A stretch of 64,000 nucleotides of DNA from Shinella sp. CPCC 101442 (GCF_024704725.1 NZ_JALIQS010000009.1:62001-126000), one strand, 5' to 3'. Positions 38,480 through 48,219 are shown, counted from the stretch's first letter. Program-made: numbers and translations. The notes: generated by a model from the letters alone, not told the origin.

Positions 38480-39136
38480 TTACTTCGCGCCGTATGCCGC
38501 AAGGAAGACGCGGATCGCCGAGGTCACGTTTTTCTCGATCACCGCCTTGGCCGGCACCTCTTCCATGGCGCCGAAGATGCGGGGCTTGAAGAGGCCGACG
38601 GTCGTGAGCTCGATGAACTGCTTGGCGGCGTGCGTCGTGTCATCGCAGGCAAGGATCCCGGCTGCGACCTGCCGGTCGAGATAGTCCTGCAGGACCGAAA
38701 CCGGGTTGATCGACGATGTGGAGAAAAAGCGGCTACAGAGCGACGGCAGGCGGTGGTTGGCGGCAATCACCATGCGCATGGCGCGGATCGTGTGGTCCGC
38801 CGTCATATGCGTGGCGAAAAGCATGCCGAATTCCCTGAGTGCCTGGTCGAACGGTTGGCCGCCGTCCAGCGCATGACGGATCGTCTCGGTGATCCGGCGG
38901 CGCTCGCGCTCGATCATGTCGCCGAACAGATCCTCCTTGTTCTGGAAGTAGACGTAGATCGTGCCCTTTGAGACGCCGGCCGCGCGCGTGATATCGTTCA
39001 TGCTGGCGGCCTCGAAGCCCTGCTCCATGAACACGCGCTTGGCCCCGTCAAGGATCTGTTCGCGCTTGGCGGGGTCTTCGCCCGCCACGCGGCGACCCGT
39101 CTGCGAGGTGGCCGATCTGTCGTCTATGATGTCCAT
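38480..39136 (-). CDS. TetR-family repressor of the EmrAB-like efflux operon
   Basis: A 218-residue regulator. The HTH is [24 protein letters not shown] (about residues 48-71), the C-terminal part binding ligands. Divergent from the HlyD/MFS genes, with two GAACC-N4-GGTTC palindromes between them, one over each transcription start. The ATG at 39136 has AAAGG upstream; the longer frame would cover its own operator. Such pairs typically derepress the pump when a substrate binds TetR. Confidence 0.9.
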   Translation of the reverse strand: MDIIDDRSATSQTGRRVAGEDPAKREQILDGAKRVFMEQGFEAASMNDITRAAGVSKGTIYVYFQNKEDLFGDMIERERRRITETIRHALDGGQPFDQALREFGMLFATHMTADHTIRAMRMVIAANHRLPSLCSRFFSTSSINPVSVLQDYLDRQVAAGILACDDTTHAAKQFIELTTVGLFKPRIFGAMEEVPAKAVIEKNVTSAIRVFLAAYGAK

Positions 39137-39172
39137 CTGCCTTTCCGAACCTGATATCTGGTGCGAAGTATT

Positions 39173-39190
39173 TCGAACCATGCGGTTCGA
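39173..39190. promoter_or_regulatory. TetR operator 1
   Basis: TCGAACCATGCGGTTCGA is a perfect 18-base palindrome, TCGAACC/GGTTCGA with ATGC centre, located just downstream of the tetR -10 element. Confidence 0.8.
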
Positions 39191-39196
39191 TTTCAC

Positions 39197-39227
39197 TTGA
39201 TATGCGGGATAAACAGGTCTATGTCAA
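39197..39227. promoter_or_regulatory. Overlapping divergent promoters of tetR and the efflux operon
   Basis: Plus strand: TTGATA (39197-39202), 17 bases, TATGTC (39220-39225) for the efflux operon. Minus strand: TTGACA (complement of 39222-39227), 17 bases, CATATC (complement of 39199-39204) for tetR. The -35 of each promoter overlaps the -10 of the other, so only one polymerase can bind at a time. Confidence 0.68.
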
Positions 39228-39230
39228 ATC

Positions 39231-39244
39231 GAACCGAACGGTTC
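39231..39244. promoter_or_regulatory. TetR operator 2
   Basis: GAACCGAACGGTTC is a perfect palindrome with the same GAACC/GGTTC arms and spacing as operator 1; with flanking TC it is TCGAACCGAACGGTTCAG. It sits just downstream of the -10 of the efflux promoter. Confidence 0.8.
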
Positions 39245-39273
39245 AGTTCAATTTCACCCCAGAGAATGGTGGC

Positions 39274-40485
39274 ATGCGCATGTCGACTTCCCATGGCGCC
39301 GGCACGGCGAAGGTTCGCCCGGTCAACGACGATTTCCAGGCTGAGACGTCCGAGGCAAAGCCGGTGACGACCGCCGAGGCGGCCGCGCCCACCGCTGCAG
39401 TATCCGAGCCCGAAAAGAAGAAGGGTGCCCGCCGCTTCATGTTGCCGATTGTCGGCCTGGCGCTGCTTTCGGCCGCCGGCTGGTACGGCTACCAGTGGTG
39501 GACGCACGGCCGCTTCATGATCTCGACGGACGACGCCTATATCGAAGGCGACATCGCCTCTATATCGCCGAAGGTCTCCGGTTATGTCGCCGCCGTCAAT
39601 GTCGTCGCCAACCAGGCGGTCAAGGCCGGCGATCCGCTCGTCACGCTCGATGATGGCGACTACCTGCTCGCCCGCGAACAGGCCGAAGCCCAGATCGCGA
39701 CGCAGAAGCTCGCCCTTCACCGCATCGATGCGCAGATCGACGGCGCCAAGGCGAGCCTTGCCCAGGCCGAAGCCCAGAAAACCGCCTATCAGGCGGCGCT
39801 GAGCGGCGCCCAGGTCGCGGAAAAGCGCGCCAAGGAACTGGCGGCGAAGGAAGTCGGTACGACCGCCTCGCTCGACAGCGCCACCGTCGCGCTCGATCAG
39901 GCGAAGGCCAATCTCGTCGGCGCGGATGCCAATATCGTGTCGGCGCAGGCAAGCATCGCCGTGCTCCAGGCACAGCGCGCTGAATCCGACAGCGGTATCC
40001 GCACGCTGGAACTCGCCCGCGACAAGGCTGTCCGCGACCTTGGCTTCACCGTGCTGAAGGCCCCCTATGACGGCGTCGTCGGCAACATATCGGTGCAGGT
40101 CGGCGACCTCGTTTCGGCCGGCGGGCGCCTTGCGGCTCTCGTTCCGGTGAAGGACCTCTATATCGAGGCGAACTTCAAGGAGACGCAGATCGCCCATCTC
40201 GTGCCCGGTTCGAAGGTGCATCTGCATGTAGACGCCTATGAGGATGACGACATCCTTGGCACGGTCGAATCCATCGCGCCGGCCTCCGGCTCGGTCTTCT
40301 CGCTGCTGCCGGCGGAAAATGCCACGGGCAACTTCACCAAGGTCACGCAGCGCGTGCCGGTTCGCATCGCGCTTCCCAGGGATGTGCTCGATACCGGCAA
40401 GCTCCGCGCGGGCCTGAGCGTCGTCGTCGACGTCGATAGCCGCACGGCGCCTGAGGGCACGGCGGTGGCCGCGAAGGCCGAGTAA
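39274..40485 (+). CDS. HlyD/EmrA-like membrane fusion protein
   Basis: A 403-residue periplasmic adaptor. A hydrophilic N-terminal tail of about 50 residues leads to one membrane segment (FMLPIVGLALLSAAGWYGYQ), then a split biotinyl-lipoyl domain (TDDAYIEGDIASISPKVSGYVAAVNV and VLKAPYDGVVGNISVQVGDLV) around an alpha-helical hairpin, and a beta-barrel (LYIEANFKETQIAHLVPGSKV). The start is put at ATG 39274, after the promoter and operator 2; an ATG two codons later is also possible. It links the MFS pump encoded next to an outer-membrane channel not found here. Confidence 0.9.
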   Translation: MRMSTSHGAGTAKVRPVNDDFQAETSEAKPVTTAEAAAPTAAVSEPEKKKGARRFMLPIVGLALLSAAGWYGYQWWTHGRFMISTDDAYIEGDIASISPKVSGYVAAVNVVANQAVKAGDPLVTLDDGDYLLAREQAEAQIATQKLALHRIDAQIDGAKASLAQAEAQKTAYQAALSGAQVAEKRAKELAAKEVGTTASLDSATVALDQAKANLVGADANIVSAQASIAVLQAQRAESDSGIRTLELARDKAVRDLGFTVLKAPYDGVVGNISVQVGDLVSAGGRLAALVPVKDLYIEANFKETQIAHLVPGSKVHLHVDAYEDDDILGTVESIAPASGSVFSLLPAENATGNFTKVTQRVPVRIALPRDVLDTGKLRAGLSVVVDVDSRTAPEGTAVAAKAE

Positions 40486-40567
40486 ACACGAACGGATTGT
40501 TTTGACTGCATCCTGCGGCCGGGCGTTATCGCCTGGCTGCAATGCTTCCAGCAAAGGAACGCGGGCC

Positions 40568-42160
40568 ATGGCCGCGACCGCCCAACCGACAGCAGGTAGC
40601 CTGATCGTCGCGCCTGCCCAGGCCGATAAAGTTCCCGTCCGCCGTGTCATCGCATTCTTCGCGATGGTCTTCGGCATGTTCATGTCGATCCTCGATATCC
40701 AGATCGTCTCCGCCTCGCTCTCTGAAATCCAGGCCGGCCTCGGTGCCGGCGCCGATGAGATCGCCTGGGTGCAGACGTCCTATCTGATCGCCGAAGTCAT
40801 CATGATCCCGCTGTCGGGCACACTGGCGCGCATCGTTTCGACGCGCATCCTCTTCAGCTTCTCCGCCGCCGGCTTCACGCTTGCCAGTGCGCTTGCCGCC
40901 ACTGCGACGAACATCGACCAGATGATCGTCTACCGCGCCATCCAGGGCTTTATCGGCGGCGGCATGATCCCGTCGGTTTTTGCGGCGGCTTTCACCATCT
41001 TCCCGCCCTCCAAGCGCAACATCGTTTCGCCGATGATCGGCCTCGTCGCGACGCTTGCGCCGACGATCGGCCCGACGGTCGGCGGTTATCTCAGCCACGC
41101 CTTCTCCTGGCACTGGCTGTTCCTCGTCAACATCATCCCCGGCATCATCGTCACGGTCCTGACCTTCAACCTGATCGATTTCGACAAGCCGGAATTCGGC
41201 CTGATCAAGCGCTTCGACTGGTGGGGGCTCATCTCCATGGCGGTTTTCCTCGGCTCGCTGGAATACGTGCTGGAAGAGGGCAACAACAAGGACTGGTTCA
41301 GCGACGAGCATATCGTGCTCGGCACGGTCGCCATCGTGATCGGCGGCATCGTGTTCTTCTGGCGAGCCTTCAAGGTGCCGTTCCCCGTGGTGGATCTGCG
41401 CGCCTTCGCCAACCGGAACTTCGCCTTCGGATCGATCTTCTCTTTCGTGATGGGCATCGGCCTCTACGGCCTCACCTATCTCTACCCGCTCTATCTCGCC
41501 CGTATCCGTGGCTACGATTCGCTGATGATCGGCGAGACCATGTTCGTCTCGGGTCTCGCCATGTTCCTGACGGCGCCGATTGCCGGCATGATGTCGTCCA
41601 GGCTCGATCCGCGCGTCATGATGATGATGGGTTTCGGCGGTTTCGCGCTCGGCACCTGGTCGATGACGCAAATGACGGCCGACTGGGATTTTTACGAGTT
41701 GCTGGTGCCGCAGATCCTGCGCGGCGTCTCGCTGATGATCTGCATGGTGCCGATCAACAACGTGGCGCTCGGGACGCTGCCGCCTGACCGCATCCGCAAC
41801 GCATCCGGCCTCTTCAACCTGACGCGCAACCTCGGCGGTGCGGTGGGGCTGGCGGTCATCAACACCATCCTCACCCAGCGCACGCAGGAGCACTATCTGC
41901 GCCTCTCCGAACATGTGCAGTGGGGCAATCCCGAGGCTCTCGAGCAGCTCAACAACATGGCGGCGAATTTCAACGCCCATGGTCTCGACGGGCCGACGAT
42001 CGCGATCAAGAAGATGGCCGGCATGGTGCAGCAGCAGGCCTACATCCTCTCCTTCATCGATATCTTCCTGCTGCTGACAGGCCTGTTCGCAACGCTCGTC
42101 ATCTGCGCGCTGGCAATCCGCAAGCCGCAGGCCGTCGGCGGTGGCGGCGGCGGTCACTGA
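40568..42160 (+). CDS. DHA2-family MFS drug exporter, EmrB-like
   Basis: A 530-residue, 14-helix drug/proton antiporter. The family motif C region reads LDIQIVSASLSEIQAGLGAGADEIAWVQTSYLIAEVIMIPLSGTLARI, and later segments show GPTVGGYLSHAFSWHWLFLVNIIPG, the usual EmrB pattern. AAAGGA lies before the ATG at 40568. Paired with the EmrA-like adaptor and controlled by the divergent TetR protein. Substrates unknown; hydrophobic antimicrobials or plant phenolics are typical of the family. Its stop abuts that of the convergent PhzF gene with no terminator between. Confidence 0.91.
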   Translation: MAATAQPTAGSLIVAPAQADKVPVRRVIAFFAMVFGMFMSILDIQIVSASLSEIQAGLGAGADEIAWVQTSYLIAEVIMIPLSGTLARIVSTRILFSFSAAGFTLASALAATATNIDQMIVYRAIQGFIGGGMIPSVFAAAFTIFPPSKRNIVSPMIGLVATLAPTIGPTVGGYLSHAFSWHWLFLVNIIPGIIVTVLTFNLIDFDKPEFGLIKRFDWWGLISMAVFLGSLEYVLEEGNNKDWFSDEHIVLGTVAIVIGGIVFFWRAFKVPFPVVDLRAFANRNFAFGSIFSFVMGIGLYGLTYLYPLYLARIRGYDSLMIGETMFVSGLAMFLTAPIAGMMSSRLDPRVMMMMGFGGFALGTWSMTQMTADWDFYELLVPQILRGVSLMICMVPINNVALGTLPPDRIRNASGLFNLTRNLGGAVGLAVINTILTQRTQEHYLRLSEHVQWGNPEALEQLNNMAANFNAHGLDGPTIAIKKMAGMVQQQAYILSFIDIFLLLTGLFATLVICALAIRKPQAVGGGGGGH

Positions 42161-43036
42161 TCAGACGCTGATCGTCCCGCTCATGACGGGCACGCACGCG
42201 CCACCGATGCGCACCGTGCCGGCATCGATCTCGACGCAGAGCAGGCTCGGGCGCCCCATGTCGATGCCCTGCGCCACCTCGAAACGGCGCTGGGCGCTGC
42301 CTTCCAGCCTGGCGATGAGGGCGCAGGCCGCCGCTGTCGCGCTTCCTGTCGCCGGGTCTTCCGGCAGGCCGTCGAAGGGCGCGAACATGCGCGCGCTGAA
42401 ATCGACCGCGCCGTCCTCCTCGGACAATTCCCGGCAGTAGAGATAGATCGCGTCGGCATCCTCGGTCGGCAGGATGGCGGAGAAGGCGGCGATGTCCGCC
42501 TTGGCGCGCCGCAGGGCGTCGCGTCTTGCGATTTCCACGACGATGAAGCCGAGGCCGACCGAGGCGATGCAGGGCCGATGCGCGCCAAGCGCGATATCCG
42601 CCTCATCGAGCGACAGGCAGGCTGCGACACTGGCCGGTGTGAAGTTTCGGCCGACGGTCAGCGGCTGCGGCGCGGTCAGCTGTATCGTGTCCACCTCGCC
42701 GTCGATGCGCAGGATTCTCGCCCGCACGAGGCCCGCTGCTTCCTCGAAGATGAATTCCTCCGCCGTCTGCTCGGCCAGCGCCAGCGCATAGGCGGTGCCG
42801 ACATTGGGATGCCCGGCGAAGGGCACTTCGACCGTTGGCGTGAAGATGCGCACATGGGCCGTGTGGCGTGCATCCTGCGGCCGCAGCACGAAGGTCGTTT
42901 CGGAATAGTTGAACTCGCGGGCGACGGCCTGCATTTCCGCGTCCGTCAGGCGGTCCGCATCCAGCACAACGGCAAGCGGATTGCCGCCGAAGCGGCTTCG
43001 GGTGAAGACATCCAGCGTGTGATAGGTGAGCTTCAT
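42161..43036 (-). CDS. PhzF-family isomerase
   Basis: A 291-residue protein of the diaminopimelate-epimerase fold. The family motifs are YHTLDVFTRSRFGGNPLAVVLDAD at the N-terminus, the catalytic Glu in EFNYSETTFV, and PFAGHPNVGTAYAL. The end carries DGLPEDPATGSATAAACALIA. PhzF itself isomerises a phenazine precursor, but the family is wide and no other phenazine genes are here, so the reaction is unknown. The ATG at 43036 is used; the longer frame adds residues not typical of the family. Confidence 0.88.
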   Translation of the reverse strand: MKLTYHTLDVFTRSRFGGNPLAVVLDADRLTDAEMQAVAREFNYSETTFVLRPQDARHTAHVRIFTPTVEVPFAGHPNVGTAYALALAEQTAEEFIFEEAAGLVRARILRIDGEVDTIQLTAPQPLTVGRNFTPASVAACLSLDEADIALGAHRPCIASVGLGFIVVEIARRDALRRAKADIAAFSAILPTEDADAIYLYCRELSEEDGAVDFSARMFAPFDGLPEDPATGSATAAACALIARLEGSAQRRFEVAQGIDMGRPSLLCVEIDAGTVRIGGACVPVMSGTISV

Positions 43037-43154
43037 CGTCGGTCTCCGTTGATGCCTTGGTAGCAAGTTCGTTTTCACGCCTCAAGGCGCGCTGTACCTC
43101 AGCGTCATCCTGATTCAGAATGTGGTCCTGTCTTCTTTTCATCGGAGCGTCCGC

Positions 43155-44264
43155 ATGCCCTTTCGCCCCACGCGCCGCCACGTTCTCGCTGGAGCCGGTG
43201 GTTTCGGCCTGTCGCTTGCCCTGTCACGGCTTGAGGCCCTCGCCCGGTCCGCGACGGACGCGACCTTTCTCTTTTCCTGCGACGTGCATGCCTGCCTCGT
43301 CTCGGCCGACAGCCTCAGCCCGAACTGCGCGGCGGAAGGCAAGACGGATGCGGCGCTTCTGCGCCATGTTGCGGCACTGAACGCGGTTGGCGATCTCACC
43401 TGGCCGGCGCAGGTCGGCGGAAAGCCCTCGGGCCTTTTCAGTGCAGGTGCGCGCATTGCAGCACCGCTCGGCCTCGTGCTCGGCGGCGACATGACGGACG
43501 ACGGGGGCGGGCAGGTGAAGGTGCCGGGCGAGGGCCGGCAGCTCCAGCAATTCGCCAGCCGCTACCAGCAGGGAACGGGACCGGATCGCGTGCACTATCC
43601 CGTCTATAACGGTCTCGGCAATCACGATCTCGATCAGGACGGCGTGGCGCCGCATATCGACTGGTATCGGCGGGAGCTGCGCGACTATGTCGAGCTGAAC
43701 CATCGCTCCACCGTATTCTACAAGGCACCCGTGCCGGTGGCGAACTACGATATCGACTCGGACAATTATTCCTGGGATTGGGGTGGCCTGCATCTCGTGC
43801 AGCTCCAGCGTTTCGGCGGCGACGACACGAAGGGCGCCATCAGCGGCCTGGCCTGGCTGAAGCAGGACCTCGCCGCCTCCGCTGCCGATGGGCGCCCGGT
43901 GGTGCTGTTCCAGCATTACGGCTGGGACCCGTTTTCCACCGAGCACTGGGACCCGGCGGCCAGAACCTTCGATCCGCACGGGGACGGACCCGCCCATTGG
44001 TGGACGGACGTCGAGCGCGCAGCACTGCTCGATGCCCTCAAAGGCTACAATGTCGTGGGTATTTTCCACGGTCACGAGCATCCGACGCCGATGATCTACA
44101 ACAGCGCGGGCTATGACATCTTCAAGCCCGTCGCCGCCTTCCTGGGCGGGTTTGCGCTGGTGCGGGTCACCGATCGCTTCCTGGATGTCGCGCTTGCCCA
44201 AGCCGGCGGAAATCCAGGGGAAATCACCTTCACGAACGCCTTCGGCAAACGCCTTTCCGGCTGA
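43155..44264 (+). CDS. Tat-exported metallophosphoesterase
   Basis: A 369-residue calcineurin-type phosphoesterase. The N-terminus MPFRPTRRHVLAGAGGFGLS is a twin-arginine signal. The metal-binding motifs appear in order: DVHAC, GGDMTDDG, NGLGNHDLD, FQHYGWDP and FHGHEHPTP, giving the Asp/His/Asn/His set of the family. It should act in the periplasm on a phosphoester, perhaps an inositol-type phosphate or phospholipid head-group, but the substrate is not evident. CGGAG is upstream of the ATG. The next gene, a LacI regulator, starts 85 bases on. Confidence 0.85.
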   Translation: MPFRPTRRHVLAGAGGFGLSLALSRLEALARSATDATFLFSCDVHACLVSADSLSPNCAAEGKTDAALLRHVAALNAVGDLTWPAQVGGKPSGLFSAGARIAAPLGLVLGGDMTDDGGGQVKVPGEGRQLQQFASRYQQGTGPDRVHYPVYNGLGNHDLDQDGVAPHIDWYRRELRDYVELNHRSTVFYKAPVPVANYDIDSDNYSWDWGGLHLVQLQRFGGDDTKGAISGLAWLKQDLAASAADGRPVVLFQHYGWDPFSTEHWDPAARTFDPHGDGPAHWWTDVERAALLDALKGYNVVGIFHGHEHPTPMIYNSAGYDIFKPVAAFLGGFALVRVTDRFLDVALAQAGGNPGEITFTNAFGKRLSG

Positions 44265-44299
44265 GGACGCCGGCCTCGAAAACTGCTGCCGCAAATTTC

Positions 44300-44315
44300 T
44301 GATTTACGTACATCA
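44300..44315. promoter_or_regulatory. Palindromic operator before the xylose LacI gene
   Basis: TGATTTACGTACATCA is symmetric about CG at 44307-44308 with one mismatched pair per half. It lies 35 bases before the LacI-type gene and is the only good palindrome between the phosphoesterase and that gene, so it is the likely autoregulatory site governing the whole lacI-xylB-xylA unit. Confidence 0.55.
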
Positions 44316-44349
44316 AAAATTCCTCTAAGGGTCTCGGCACGGAGGAACC

Positions 44350-45390
44350 ATGAGACCCACGGTACATGACATTGCCGCGAAAGCGGGCGTGAGCCTTGCG
44401 ACCGTCGATCGCGTCCTGAACGATCGGCCGGGTGTTCGCAGCGTCACCAAGGCCAGGGTCGAGGCGGCGATTGTCGCATTGGGTTACGTACGCGATGTCG
44501 CAGCGGCAAACCTTGCCAAGAGCCGGATTTATCCTCTCGTCTTCATTCTGCCCGAGGGCGACAATCCCTTCATGCGCGGGCTGGAAGCGGAGATACGCCG
44601 CGCCGGCTTGCATTCCGCCGCCGAACGCACGCGCCTTTCCGTCGTCACGGTTCCGGCTTTCGATCCTGCCGCTCTCGCCGCCGCGATCGACGCGGCTGTT
44701 GCAGAGGGCGTTGCCGGTATCGCTGCCGTCGCGGTCGATGCTCCCGAGGTTTTTGCGGCGATCGGCCGGGCGCAGGAGGCGGACATTCCCGTCGTTACGC
44801 TGGTTTCGGATCTGTCCGGCTCCGGCCGCGATCATTTCATCGGCGTCGACAACATTGCCGCCGGCCGCACCGCGGGCAGTCTGATGGGCCGCTTCCTTGG
44901 CAGTCGGCCCGGCCCGGTCGTGGTTCTAGCCGGCTCGATGCGCGTGCGCGACCATGGCGAGCGGCTTGAGGGGTTTCTGTCCGCTATGGCCGCCATGTCG
45001 GTCGCGCGCACCATCCTGCCTGTCCTGGAAGGCCAGGACGACCCGGACCTTTCCTTCAGGCTGATGTCCGATTGTCTCGCCGCCGTTCCCGACCTTGCCG
45101 GCGTCTACAGCCTCGGCGCCGGCAATCGCGGCCTGCTGAAAGCGCTTGCAAAACGTGGTGTGGACCTTTGCGTGATCGCCCACGAACTTACCACCGAAAC
45201 CCGCGGCGCGCTCGAAAGCGGCCTCATCGATGCCGTGCTCAACCAGGATGCCGGCCACGAGGTGCGCAGTGCCATCCGCATTCTGCGCGCCAAGGCGGAT
45301 GGCCTCTCGGTCAACGCGGCGCAGGAGCGTATCCGCCTCGACATCTTCATCAAGGACAACCTGCCGCCGGCCAGCCCGGACGAGGAATAG
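44350..45390 (+). CDS. LacI-family regulator of xylose catabolism
   Basis: A 346-residue LacI-type protein. The HTH is TVHDIAAKAGVSLATVDRVLNDRPGV (residues 3-28), where the unusual TVDRVLN replaces the common TVSRALN, a feature I associate with the rhizobial sugar regulators close to xylose and inositol genes. A hinge and sugar-binding-protein-like domain follow. GGAGGAAC precedes the ATG. It lies nine bases before xylB in the same direction, so repression of its own operon through 44300-44315 is likely, with xylose the probable inducer. Confidence 0.86.
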   Translation: MRPTVHDIAAKAGVSLATVDRVLNDRPGVRSVTKARVEAAIVALGYVRDVAAANLAKSRIYPLVFILPEGDNPFMRGLEAEIRRAGLHSAAERTRLSVVTVPAFDPAALAAAIDAAVAEGVAGIAAVAVDAPEVFAAIGRAQEADIPVVTLVSDLSGSGRDHFIGVDNIAAGRTAGSLMGRFLGSRPGPVVVLAGSMRVRDHGERLEGFLSAMAAMSVARTILPVLEGQDDPDLSFRLMSDCLAAVPDLAGVYSLGAGNRGLLKALAKRGVDLCVIAHELTTETRGALESGLIDAVLNQDAGHEVRSAIRILRAKADGLSVNAAQERIRLDIFIKDNLPPASPDEE

Positions 45391-45399
45391 GAGAGCCAC

Positions 45400-46854
45400 A
45401 TGTATCTCGGGATCGACCTTGGCACGTCGGGCGTCAAAGCGATGCTCATCGATGCCGGCCAGCGTGTCATCGGCTCGGCGACCGGCAAGGACGTTGCGAC
45501 CGCGCGACCCCATCCCGGCTGGTCCGAGCAGGACCCGGCGGACTGGATCCGCGCCACGGAGGAGGCCATCGCCGGCCTTCGTGCCGCCCATCCGGCCGAG
45601 CTTTCGGCCGTTCGCGGCATCGGCCTTTCCGGCCATATGCATGGCGCGACGCTGCTCGACGCCGACGACAAGGTGCTGCGGCCCTGCATCATGTGGAACG
45701 ACACGCGCAGCCATCGCGAGGCGGCGGCGCTCGATGCCGATCCACGTTTCCGCAAGATTACCGGCAACATCGTCTTCCCGGGCTTCACCGCGCCGAAACT
45801 GGCCTGGGTGAAGAACAACGAGCCGGCGACCTTCGCCAGTGTTCGCTGGGTGCTGTTGCCGAAAGACTACCTGCGCGTTTGGCTGACCGGCGAGCATATG
45901 TCGGAAATGTCCGATTCGGCCGGCACTTCCTGGCTCGATACGGGTGCCCGCAAATGGTCCGCCGAGCTTCTTTCCGCCACTGATCTCGAGGAGAGGCAGA
46001 TGCCGGCGCTGGTGGAGGGCACGGATGCCGCCGGTATTCTTCGCGCGGAGCTTGCAGCCAGATGGGGCCTCGGGGCGGGCGTGGTCGTCGCCGGGGGGGC
46101 GGGCGACAATGCCGCTTCGGCCTGTGGCATGGGCACGGTGCGCGAAGGCGCGGCCTTCGTTTCGCTTGGCACCTCGGGCGTGCTCTTCGCCGCCAACGCC
46201 AGCTATCTGCCGAACCCGGAAAGCGCCGTGCATGCCTTCTGCCACGCGCTGCCCGCCACCTGGCACCAGATGGGGGTCATCCTTTCGGCAACGGATGCGC
46301 TGAACTGGCATTCCCGCGTCACCGGCGCGTCGGCCGCGGACCTCACCGGGGAACTCGGCGAGGCGCTGCAGGCGCCCTCCGGCGTCACCTTCCTGCCCTA
46401 TCTTTCCGGTGAGCGCACGCCGCACAACGATGCCACCATTCGCGGCGCCTTCCTCGGCCTCGGCCACGAGAGCAGCCGTGTTGTGCTGACGCAGGCCGTG
46501 CTGGAAGGCGTGTCCTTCGCCATCCGCGACAGCCTGGAAGCGCTGAAATCAGCCGGCACGAAGCTGTCGCGCGTCACCGCCATCGGCGGCGGTTCGCGCT
46601 CGCGCTACTGGCTGAGTTCCATCGCGACCGCGCTTGACCTGCCTGTCGACCTGCCGGCGGACGGCGATTTCGGCGCCGCTTTCGGCGCGGCGCGTCTCGG
46701 CCTGATCGCCGCGACCGGCGCTGACCCCGTCGCGGTCTGCACGGCACCCGCGACCGCGGAAACGATCGAACCCGAGACGGCGCTCAGTGCCGCCTATGAG
46801 GACGCCTATCAGCGCTATCGCCGGCTCTATCCGGCAATTCGCGCCGCCTACTGA
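45400..46854 (+). CDS. xylB: Xylulokinase
   Basis: A 484-residue FGGY-family kinase that phosphorylates D-xylulose to xylulose 5-phosphate. N-terminal MYLGIDLGTSGVKAMLID binds the ATP phosphate; GLSGHMHGATLLD carries the motif of the xylulose-binding site, and the C-terminal GGGSRSRYWLSSIATALDLPV is the second FGGY signature. The length is normal. It sits between its regulator and xylA (27 bases), one operon for xylose use via the isomerase route. Confidence 0.94.
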   Translation: MYLGIDLGTSGVKAMLIDAGQRVIGSATGKDVATARPHPGWSEQDPADWIRATEEAIAGLRAAHPAELSAVRGIGLSGHMHGATLLDADDKVLRPCIMWNDTRSHREAAALDADPRFRKITGNIVFPGFTAPKLAWVKNNEPATFASVRWVLLPKDYLRVWLTGEHMSEMSDSAGTSWLDTGARKWSAELLSATDLEERQMPALVEGTDAAGILRAELAARWGLGAGVVVAGGAGDNAASACGMGTVREGAAFVSLGTSGVLFAANASYLPNPESAVHAFCHALPATWHQMGVILSATDALNWHSRVTGASAADLTGELGEALQAPSGVTFLPYLSGERTPHNDATIRGAFLGLGHESSRVVLTQAVLEGVSFAIRDSLEALKSAGTKLSRVTAIGGGSRSRYWLSSIATALDLPVDLPADGDFGAAFGAARLGLIAATGADPVAVCTAPATAETIEPETALSAAYEDAYQRYRRLYPAIRAAY

Positions 46855-46881
46855 CACCAAAACAATCGAAGAGGAGACACC

Positions 46882-48192
46882 ATGGCCACCGGCTTTTTCG
46901 GCGATATCGCCAAGATCAAATATGAAGGCACCGACAGCACCAACCCGCTCGCCTTCCGCCACTACAATCCCGACGAGATCGTCGCGGGCAAGCGCATGGA
47001 AGATCACCTGCGCTTTGCCGTCGCCTATTGGCACACCTTCGTCTGGCCGGGCGGCGACCCCTTCGGCGGACAGACCTTCGAGCGCCCCTGGTTCGAGGAT
47101 TCCATGCAGGCCGCCAAGCTGAAGGCCGATGTCGCCTTCGAATTCTTCCAGCTGCTCGGCGTGCCCTTCTACTGCTTCCACGATGCGGATGTCCGCCCCG
47201 AGGGCAAGGACTTCGTCGAGAACACGAAGAACCTCAACGAGATCGTCGACTACTTCGCCAGGAAGCAGGCCGATACCGGCGTCAAGCTGCTTTGGGGTAC
47301 GGCGAACCTCTTCTCCAACCGCCGCTACATGGGCGGTGCCGCGACCAACCCGGATCCGGATGTCTTCGCGTTCGGGGCCGCGACGGTAAAGACCTGCATC
47401 GACGCTACGCATCGCCTGGGCGGCGACAATTATGTGCTGTGGGGCGGCCGTGAAGGCTACGAGACCCTGCTCAACACGAATATCGGCCAGGAGCTTGACC
47501 AGCTCGGCCGCTTCGTCAACATGGTCGTCGAATACAAGCACAAGATCGGCTTCAAGGGCGCGATCCTCATCGAGCCGAAGCCGCAGGAGCCGACCAAGCA
47601 CCAGTACGACTACGATGTCGCAACGGTCTTCGGCTTCCTCAAGAAGTACGGGCTGGAAAACGAGGTGAAGGTCAATATCGAGCAGGGCCATGCCATCCTT
47701 GCCGGCCATTCCTTCGAGCACGAGCTGGCGCTTGCCAATGCGCTCGGCATCTTCGGCTCCATCGACATGAACCGCAACGACTACCAGTCCGGCTGGGACA
47801 CCGACCAGTTCCCGAACAACGTGCCGGAAATGGCGCTGGCCTTCTATCAGGTTCTCTCCGGTGGCGGTTTCACCACCGGCGGCACGAACTTCGACGCCAA
47901 GCTGCGCCGCCAGTCGATCGATCCGGCGGACCTGCTGATCGGTCACATCGGCGGCATGGATTGCTGCGCCCGCGGCCTGAAGGCGGCGGCGAAGATGATC
48001 GAGGACAAGGCGCTGTCCGGCCCGCTCGCCGAGCGTTATGCCGGCTGGCAGTCTCCGGAGGCCCGGAAGGTGCTTTCCGGCGGTTCGTCGCTGGAGGCGC
48101 TGGAAGCCTATGTGCTGAAGGACGGCATCAATCCGAAGCCGCGCTCCGGCAAGCAGGAACTCCTGGAAAACGTGATCAACCGCTACGTCTGA
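46882..48192 (+). CDS. xylA: Xylose isomerase
   Basis: A 436-residue class II xylose isomerase. The metal- and substrate-binding motifs are present: [10 protein letters not shown] with catalytic His/Asp near residue 100, [16 protein letters not shown] with the first metal Glu, [11 protein letters not shown] and [17 protein letters not shown] for the second metal. GAGGAGA precedes the ATG. It converts D-xylose to D-xylulose for XylB. A strong terminator follows at 48220. Confidence 0.97.
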   Translation: MATGFFGDIAKIKYEGTDSTNPLAFRHYNPDEIVAGKRMEDHLRFAVAYWHTFVWPGGDPFGGQTFERPWFEDSMQAAKLKADVAFEFFQLLGVPFYCFHDADVRPEGKDFVENTKNLNEIVDYFARKQADTGVKLLWGTANLFSNRRYMGGAATNPDPDVFAFGAATVKTCIDATHRLGGDNYVLWGGREGYETLLNTNIGQELDQLGRFVNMVVEYKHKIGFKGAILIEPKPQEPTKHQYDYDVATVFGFLKKYGLENEVKVNIEQGHAILAGHSFEHELALANALGIFGSIDMNRNDYQSGWDTDQFPNNVPEMALAFYQVLSGGGFTTGGTNFDAKLRRQSIDPADLLIGHIGGMDCCARGLKAAAKMIEDKALSGPLAERYAGWQSPEARKVLSGGSSLEALEAYVLKDGINPKPRSGKQELLENVINRYV

Positions 48193-48219
48193 TCTCTCAG
48201 GCTGTCATACCGAAAAAAG

